Shown: piece by piece, positions 7,604 to 11,750 of the stretch | Position numbering within the stretch: the first letter of the stretch is position 1 | Layout of the letters: the number at the start of each line of letters is the position of its first letter | Source: Elusimicrobiota bacterium | GTDB taxonomy: Bacteria > Elusimicrobiota > Elusimicrobia > 2-02-FULL-39-32 | Length of the DNA: 11,750 nt | Assembly (NCBI GenBank): GCA_023249835.1 | Contig: JAHFBY010000015.1 | Span: 1 to 11,750 of the forward strand | Reading direction: 5' to 3' | Program-made: the position numbers and the translations under genes | The notes under the pieces: generated by a model | Seen by the model: the letters and a program-made list of their open reading frames with translations, nothing else | The model's database searches: none | What the model was told of the DNA's origin: nothing

Positions 7604-9013
7604 CTAAAGCTTACATTTAGATTTTTCATAATAACTTTTATCGTTTACTACCTCCGGGCGCCACACCGTCATTTCTTTTTCTTTTAGCAAGGCACTATTG
7701 ATCACTTCCACGCCTTGCATGAACGAATGATCTTGATTAGAGACTTCGTACTTCCAAGCGCCGAAACGCCCTCTAGAGTGAACTTGAACTTTATCTAGCT
7801 GCCCTAAAACATTCAACGCTTCATTTCGTTTAAGCGATGGGGTGGGATACCCATAAGGCTCATAGTGATGCCAAAAATCAACCACCGCGTCCCTGGAGTT
7901 GATCAACCGGGTGTTGAGAAGTCCCTGGATGACCTCTTCGCTTACGGTCGAATGATTCACCGGCTTATCCGGAGATTCCGAAACTTCGGCCATCAAAGAC
8001 CAGTATTGATTTATGTCAGGCACATTGTTGGGCGAATAATTTGAAAATACCGTAACCCGGTAAAACGGATTGTTATTTTCCGGGAAATACATCCAGCACT
8101 TAGTTTTTAGGTTTTCCGGGGTTTTGCCTTTAAGCCCAATTCCAAAAGTGTGCGTGGAAGAATGGATCAGTTTCTTCGCCGAAGATTTATCTTTTAAGTC
8201 CGACATCATCACCAAACGATCCAAAGGCAAAGTGCTGATCAAAATATCATAGTCTTCGCGCTGACCGTTCTTAAATTCAATAATTTTATCTTTTGTTTTT
8301 AACTTTATTAATTCAGCGTTAAAAAAAACTTTGCCTTTATCTAACCTTTCGAACAACCTCCTCCAAACTTCCCCTGTCCCCCCTCTCAGCGGAAATTTGA
8401 ACTTATTATTGGGACCCCAAGAAATATCATCTTTTTCAAACACAATATTTTCCACGATCCGTTTTAAATCAGCCACCGCCACCCGCTCGCTTATCCAACT
8501 GTAGGTTAATTTCTCCGGAGGATATGCCCAGACCTTATAATTGTAAGGCATCATAAAAACTTCCGCTATCCCTTTGCCGAATACGGCATGGATCCATTCT
8601 TTGAAATTACGCGGTTTCGCTGCGGAATTACGATAAAGGTCAATCAATCCAAACAGGCATTTCAGCATATCCTCTTTAGGCAGGTTCCGAATATTATTTT
8701 GGAACGGATACGGCAAGAAACGGTCTCTGATCCAGACCCAGGAACTTCTTTCATGATAGAGGCATTCGCCGTTCAGTAAAGAGTCTACAACTTGATCAAA
8801 ATATTTATAATGCGAAAACTGAACGTGCCCGCCCACGTCCCAGGTAAAGCCATTTTTATCTACAAATGAGGCTGCCAACCCTCCGGGATAGGCCAATTTT
8901 TCATAGACCTTAAAGTTGTCGTGTTTTAATTCCTTTAACCTCCATGCTGCGCCCAATCCGCATGGGCCTGAACCTAAAATAACGATCTTAGGGTTGGATT
9001 TTTTTTTCTTCAT
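7604..9013 (-). CDS. UDP-galactopyranose mutase, eukaryotic-type
   Basis: An FAD enzyme interconverting UDP-galactopyranose and UDP-galactofuranose in the cytosol, active with reduced flavin. With the ATG at 9011-9013 (469 residues) the Rossmann GSGPCG is at 14-19. Blocks match, from memory, the Aspergillus/Leishmania-type UGM: DVGGHVQFSHYKYF (with His63), LPYPFQNNIRNLPKE (Tyr102, Gln105), MPYNYKVWAYP (Asn158, Trp162), SERVA (Arg177), SWGPNNKFKFPLRGGTG (Asn202), FYRVTVFSNYSP (Arg319), GRFGAWKYEVSNQDHSFM (Arg416, Tyr422, Asn426). These correspond to fungal His63, Tyr104, Gln107, Asn163, Trp167, Arg182, Asn207, Arg327, Arg447, Tyr453 and Asn457. The bacterial Glf signature KYGAHIFHT is absent. 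A TTG at 9052 would add 13 residues, but the chosen start puts GxGxxG at the same position as in the fungal protein. The 5' end overlaps the GT2 gene by 26 nt. Confidence 0.88.
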   Translation of the reverse strand: MKKKKSNPKIVILGSGPCGLGAAWRLKELKHDNFKVYEKLAYPGGLAASFVDKNGFTWDVGGHVQFSHYKYFDQVVDSLLNGECLYHERSSWVWIRDRFLPYPFQNNIRNLPKEDMLKCLFGLIDLYRNSAAKPRNFKEWIHAVFGKGIAEVFMMPYNYKVWAYPPEKLTYSWISERVAVADLKRIVENIVFEKDDISWGPNNKFKFPLRGGTGEVWRRLFERLDKGKVFFNAELIKLKTKDKIIEFKNGQREDYDILISTLPLDRLVMMSDLKDKSSAKKLIHSSTHTFGIGLKGKTPENLKTKCWMYFPENNNPFYRVTVFSNYSPNNVPDINQYWSLMAEVSESPDKPVNHSTVSEEVIQGLLNTRLINSRDAVVDFWHHYEPYGYPTPSLKRNEALNVLGQLDKVQVHSRGRFGAWKYEVSNQDHSFMQGVEVINSALLKEKEMTVWRPEVVNDKSYYEKSKCKL

Positions 9014-9746
9014 GACGATTTGAAATGGACTCGAACTGTTCCCTAAAATCAAACACCTCTCGAACTGCCGGCAAACAAAGATTGAATATTTTCCAACCCC
9101 TGATCAATGACTTTCCTGTTAACCTTGGCTTGTGCTGGACACTAATCCAGCCGATTTTAAAGGATAGTTTGTGAGCGGCTATGGCCATTAAAATAGAGGG
9201 GATCAATGCTTTTTCCGGCAGCAACTTCAATATTTGATCTAGGGCCTTGCGATGATAAAGCCGAAAAGGACAATTGCTGTCTAGAAACCAAACTCGAAAA
9301 AATATTAAAAGAAACAGTCGGAGAAACCGCGTTAACAGCAAACGAACAAGCGGGTCGTTTCTCTCCTTCCTAAACCCAATCACCACATCGCAGTTTTCTT
9401 CTTTAAATTTATTCCACACCGACCAAAAATCATGCGCAGAAAATTGATTGTCGCTATCGCAATGAAACACATATTCGCCCTTAGCTTCCAAAAACGCCCT
9501 CATCAATGTTGGGCCATGCCCCATGTTTTTAAGCTGATCAATAACTCGAAGGTAGGGATATTTAAGCCGCAAATTTTCAAGGACCGAAAGCGTCTTGTCC
9601 GTGCTTTTGTCATTGACGATTATGAATTCGGGCTTTTCAAATTGGTCCAAGACTTTTGAAAAATCTTCGACCACTTCCGCAATGGCGTCTTGCTCATTAA
9701 AAACAGGCATAACTAACGACAGTGAATAAGGCTCTTTTTTATTCAT
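8988..9746 (-). CDS. Family 2 glycosyltransferase, polyprenyl-phosphate sugar synthase type
   Basis: A GT-A fold inverting glycosyltransferase of 252 residues. Visible motifs: LVMPVFNEQDAI (11-22), the nucleotide-binding IIVNDKSTDKT (42-52), MGHGPTLMRAF (75-85), the metal-binding DSD (97-99) followed by N-Q-F, VVIGFRKERND (121-131), a hydrophobic amphipathic stretch at 132-155 that may dock on the membrane, and PRLTGKSLIRG (207-217). The last resembles the R-x-x-G-x-S element of dolichol/undecaprenyl-phosphate sugar synthases (DPM1, ArnC). No C-terminal membrane helices follow, as in single-domain DPM1-type enzymes. It starts 24 nt after the radical SAM gene with a weak GGGA about 9 nt upstream, and its end overlaps the mutase start. 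Likely role: transfer of a sugar to polyprenyl phosphate on the cytosolic face; donor identity is not shown by sequence. Confidence 0.9.
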   Translation of the reverse strand: MNKKEPYSLSLVMPVFNEQDAIAEVVEDFSKVLDQFEKPEFIIVNDKSTDKTLSVLENLRLKYPYLRVIDQLKNMGHGPTLMRAFLEAKGEYVFHCDSDNQFSAHDFWSVWNKFKEENCDVVIGFRKERNDPLVRLLLTRFLRLFLLIFFRVWFLDSNCPFRLYHRKALDQILKLLPEKALIPSILMAIAAHKLSFKIGWISVQHKPRLTGKSLIRGWKIFNLCLPAVREVFDFREQFESISNRHEEKKIQP

Positions 9747-9770
9747 TTAACATTGTCCCGATGGGTTATT

Positions 9771-11279
9771 TTATTGGAGTGAAACAGAGGGTTGGAATTC
9801 AGGAGATTTTTTGCGCAAACCATCTCCCGACCTAGATCCCCAAAGACGGGTAACCCGTTTTAGTAACATTCCATATTGTTGCGGTTTCATGCGCATGAGG
9901 ATGTGCATGAAATTTTTTGGCCTTCCATAAAACCTTTTGTGTCCCCACCTTTGTAATTTACTTATTTCTTCGCCACTTACAGCGCTCCATTGCGGATTGA
10001 AATCATAGTAATTAAACCTAGACCAATCTATGGTTTTGCCACCTGAGTATTCATTTTTCCACACCTCATAAATGGGAGTTCCGGGCAAGGGCGTTGTTTT
10101 CGTAAATTGGACCCGCGTTAAGGGCAGGGAAAGAGCAAATTCAATGGTATTGACGATCTCTTCCCTGGTTTCAGTTGGAAACCCAACCATAAAAAAACCC
10201 CATGCTTCAATACCGGAATCAATCACATCTCGAACTACTTTTCTAACTATTTCTTTATCAAGTTTTTTCTTAACGATATCTAAAATTCTTTGATTGGCCG
10301 ACTCTATACCCAAAGCCATTAAATAACAGCCTGACTTTTGCATTAGGGCAAGGAGTTCGGGGTCAAGGCGGTCAATTCTCACTCCGTTGGGAAGGCTCCA
10401 ACATACTTTAATTTTCCTACGTATGATTTCTTCACATACGGAAACAGCATGGGCACGTGAAAAAGTAAAATTATCATCCTCAATTTGAATTTCTTTCACT
10501 CCATATTTGTTCACCAACATTTCAATTTCATCTACAACATACTCGGGATTTCTATAGCGCATGCTGCCGCCTGCTGTAATCGGCGCGCTGCAATAGGAAC
10601 ACCGGTAAGGGCACCCTCGGGTTGTAATGATTGGCGCCAGCGGCCATTCTTTAGCCGTCATTCCATGCGGAGCGATAGGATAAGTGCGCGGATCAATTAA
10701 ATCCCATGCGGGACTTCCAAATGAATCCAGATTTAAACTAAAACCTCTGGTTGGATTAGTGACAAATTGGCCATCTTTTTTATACGCAATCCCTGGAATT
10801 TGTTCTGGCGGCATCCCTGATGATATTTCAACAATTGCAATGTCCCCTTCGCCTACGCAGACGTAATCCGCCCCGGATTGAGTTAAGCTTGTTTGGGGCT
10901 CTGCCAGCACATGCGGACCGCCAATAATCACCGGCAGTCCAAAAGCTTTGGCTTTGCGAACTTCCGCGCAAGCTTCCGGAAAATAGGTCGACATAGCGGT
11001 GATGGCAACAAGATCAAAACCAGATGGGTCATACTTAACTTCTTGCCTTAACCCGTCCATGAGCGTCACCTCATGTCCCGCTCTGCGCAGAGCCGTTGCC
11101 AAATACCCTAACCCCAAATGAGGAGCAACAATAAAGGCGTCGTACCTAGGACTGATCAATAAAATTCTTTTATACCAATTAGGCCATTTTTTAAACTGTG
11201 TGTTGCCGTCCACAGCATTGGTCATTTTATTAATTTCTGCTAGGGTTTTTGTATCGTAAGCTTGTGGTTTTGTGTTCAT
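9771..11279 (-). CDS. B12-binding-type radical SAM protein (BchE/class B-like), function unknown
   Basis: A 502-residue radical SAM enzyme with the two-domain plan of the BchE/HpnP/P-methylase group. A Rossmann-like cobalamin-binding-type domain occupies about 38-150, with PHLGLGYLATALRRAGHEVTL, VIIGGPHV and DYVCVGEGD blocks. It lacks D-x-H-x-x-G, as is common in this group. The radical SAM domain begins at TTRGCPYRCSYCSAP, with cluster-binding Cys223, Cys227 and Cys230, followed by EIQIEDDNFTF, ALGIESANQRIL and GFFMVGFPTET, and then the PLPGTPIYE segment typical after the barrel. A basic tail of about 90 residues follows. The first 37 residues are a low-similarity extension; M19 is an alternative start, but neither site has a Shine-Dalgarno. 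It heads the glycan run. Members methylate unactivated carbons or rearrange rings; the substrate here, perhaps a lipid or sugar, cannot be told. Confidence 0.92.
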   Translation of the reverse strand: MNTKPQAYDTKTLAEINKMTNAVDGNTQFKKWPNWYKRILLISPRYDAFIVAPHLGLGYLATALRRAGHEVTLMDGLRQEVKYDPSGFDLVAITAMSTYFPEACAEVRKAKAFGLPVIIGGPHVLAEPQTSLTQSGADYVCVGEGDIAIVEISSGMPPEQIPGIAYKKDGQFVTNPTRGFSLNLDSFGSPAWDLIDPRTYPIAPHGMTAKEWPLAPIITTRGCPYRCSYCSAPITAGGSMRYRNPEYVVDEIEMLVNKYGVKEIQIEDDNFTFSRAHAVSVCEEIIRRKIKVCWSLPNGVRIDRLDPELLALMQKSGCYLMALGIESANQRILDIVKKKLDKEIVRKVVRDVIDSGIEAWGFFMVGFPTETREEIVNTIEFALSLPLTRVQFTKTTPLPGTPIYEVWKNEYSGGKTIDWSRFNYYDFNPQWSAVSGEEISKLQRWGHKRFYGRPKNFMHILMRMKPQQYGMLLKRVTRLWGSRSGDGLRKKSPEFQPSVSLQ

Positions 11280-11285
11280 AAATTC

Positions 11286-11314
11286 TTTAAACTTAGGTCA
11301 AGCCCGCCAATCAA
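11286..11314 (-). promoter_or_regulatory. Candidate promoter of the glycan cluster
   Basis: On the minus strand TTGATT (11309-11314), a 17-nt spacer and TTTAAA (11286-11291) give a moderate sigma-70 match (4 of 6 in each box). The -10 ends 6 nt before the radical SAM ATG, so this transcript would also start at or next to the start codon. The absence of a Shine-Dalgarno at that gene fits this. Confidence 0.4.
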
Positions 11315-11328
11315 AAGTAATTACTTTT
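11313..11328. promoter_or_regulatory. 16-bp perfect palindrome, candidate operator
   Basis: AAAAGTAATTACTTTT reads the same on both strands with no spacer. It overlaps the last two bases of the candidate -35 box of the radical SAM gene. The position is right for a dimeric regulator. The regulator is not known, and no regulator gene is in the window. Confidence 0.45.
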
Positions 11329-11460
11329 AGGCGTATTCATTTACCTTAACAGATTAATCTAGGACTGTCAAGCGTAAGGAAGCAAGGAGAAGGAAAACAC
11401 GCAATCAACACTCCGCGCACAAAAATTTTTGAAAATCGGCCAAAACTAGCATGAATGCAG

Positions 11461-11485
11461 TAGATATGGATTTTTTCCATATCTA
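11461..11485. repeat. 10-bp stem inverted repeat, copy 1 of a 19-bp element
   Basis: TAGATATGGA and TCCATATCTA flank a TTTTT loop, a perfect 10-bp stem. Its core (11464-11482) recurs at 11515-11533 on the other strand with 17 of 19 bases the same. No gene ends nearby, so a terminator role is unlikely; an operator or RNA-switch role is possible. Confidence 0.7.
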
Positions 11486-11514
11486 GGCTTAATCCATTGC
11501 TCTTTGCGATCAAC

Positions 11515-11533
11515 CTATGGAAAAAACCCATAT
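11515..11533. repeat. Copy 2 of the 19-bp near-palindromic element (inverted)
   Basis: Read on the minus strand this is ATATGGGTTTTTTCCATAG, differing from copy 1 (plus strand) at two positions. It forms a weaker 5-bp stem by itself. The two copies, 51 bp centre to centre, can also pair with each other over 17 bp with one mismatch. Confidence 0.65.
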
Positions 11534-11650
11534 TTTCGCTTAAATTGCATTAAAAACAACATTTAAATGGATATTTTCAGCGGCATAAACAGTGCTAACA
11601 ATATAGATGTAGAGTAAATAACTCAACTTTGGTGGGTCTCCAGCGATAAT

Positions 11651-11656
11651 AAGGAG
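11651..11656 (+). promoter_or_regulatory. Strong Shine-Dalgarno of the secreted-protein gene
   Basis: AAGGAG lies 8 nt before the ATG at 11665. It is the most consensus ribosome binding site in the window and decides the start of the right-edge gene. Confidence 0.85.
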
Positions 11657-11664
11657 AAAAGTCA

Positions 11665-11750
11665 ATGAAGATGCGCCGAGTTTTCCTAGTTTTTTCCATT
11701 TTTCTTACACTTCTACACTGCAACCTCCGCAATGTCTTTGCCCAAAATGT
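11665..11750 (+). CDS. Secreted protein, signal peptide only (partial, runs off window)
   Basis: Twenty-eight codons are visible from an ATG with AAGGAG at 8 nt. The peptide begins MKMRR, has a hydrophobic core VFLVFSIFLTLL (6-17) and then reads NVFA followed by QN, a good signal peptidase I site after Ala26. A cysteine follows LLH (residue 19), but His at the -1 position makes a lipoprotein site unlikely. The mature protein lies beyond the window, so no function can be given. The gene is divergent from the radical SAM gene across the dyad-rich region. Confidence 0.8.
   Translation, partial: MKMRRVFLVFSIFLTLLHCNLRNVFAQN

Larger units (their letters stand above)
11280..11664. other. Dyad-rich intergenic region between divergent genes
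   Basis: This 385-bp stretch is AT-rich and has no convincing gene; a 61-codon minus-strand reading frame in it shows no family pattern, has no good Shine-Dalgarno and runs through the dyads. It contains several inverted repeats: a 16-bp palindrome (11313-11328), AGATTAATCT (11351-11360), AAAAATTTTT (11421-11430), a 10-bp stem hairpin (11461-11485) and a related element (11515-11533). It must carry the promoters of the radical SAM gene (leftward) and the secreted-protein gene (rightward). Confidence 0.7.

Noticed and set aside
9014..9052. TTG start extending the mutase by 13 residues
   Set aside because: The AGAGGTG next to it is only about 1 nt from the TTG, and the shorter ATG start gives the same Rossmann position as the fungal enzyme.
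11483..11514. CGCAAAG and nearby ...GGATTAAGCC on the minus strand, reminiscent of a cyclic di-GMP-I riboswitch core
   Set aside because: The remaining conserved parts and the tetraloop/receptor are missing, and it lies far from the radical SAM start; similarity is too short.
11346..11531. 61-codon minus-strand reading frame in the right intergenic region
   Set aside because: No recognisable family, no good ribosome binding site, and it overlaps the inverted repeats; more likely chance.

Overview
The window is a compact bacterial chromosome segment. Almost all of it is coding on the minus strand, with one complete plus-strand gene and the start of a second at the right edge. It combines conserved housekeeping genes (bL21, bL27, Obg, ProB, YchF, bS6) with a surface-glycan type cluster. 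The gene set and protein sequences suggest a Gram-negative-like, mostly uncultured lineage (Omnitrophota or a related group is my guess). This is an inference from gene content, not a placement. No tRNA, rRNA, CRISPR array, insertion sequence or phage gene is visible.

Right half, about 5757-11279 (minus strand, transcribed right to left): a four-gene run with gaps or overlaps of +24, -26 and +14 nt. In order it encodes a B12-binding-type radical SAM enzyme, a family 2 glycosyltransferase of the polyprenyl-phosphate sugar synthase type, a UDP-galactopyranose mutase (UGM), and a 610-residue polytopic membrane protein with GT-C-like layout. The mutase is strikingly like the eukaryotic (fungal and protozoan) UGM rather than the usual bacterial Glf. 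The simplest reading is that the run makes UDP-galactofuranose, loads a sugar on a polyprenyl carrier and transfers it outside the membrane. The radical SAM enzyme would add a lipid or sugar modification of unknown kind.

Middle, about 3728-5733: rplU, rpmA and obg form a classical ribosome-biogenesis operon. It is driven by a near-consensus sigma-70 promoter sitting so close to the rplU ATG that the mRNA should be leaderless. On the plus strand at 2742-3719 lies a flippase-like (UPF0104/AglD-type) membrane protein, convergent with obg and divergent from proB. It splits the obg-proB neighbourhood seen in several other bacteria.

Left part, 1-2629 (minus): proB, then ychF 24 nt downstream, then rpsF (cut by the window edge). 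rpsF has its own candidate promoter and an approximately 80-nt leader that could sequester its Shine-Dalgarno, with a CCG element suggestive of S6:S18 autoregulation.

Right edge, 11280-11664: a 385-bp non-coding stretch rich in dyad symmetry lies between the divergent radical SAM gene and a new plus-strand gene. It holds a 16-bp perfect palindrome abutting the radical SAM promoter and two inverted copies of a 19-bp near-palindromic element. The new gene encodes a secreted protein, of which only the signal peptide is in the window.
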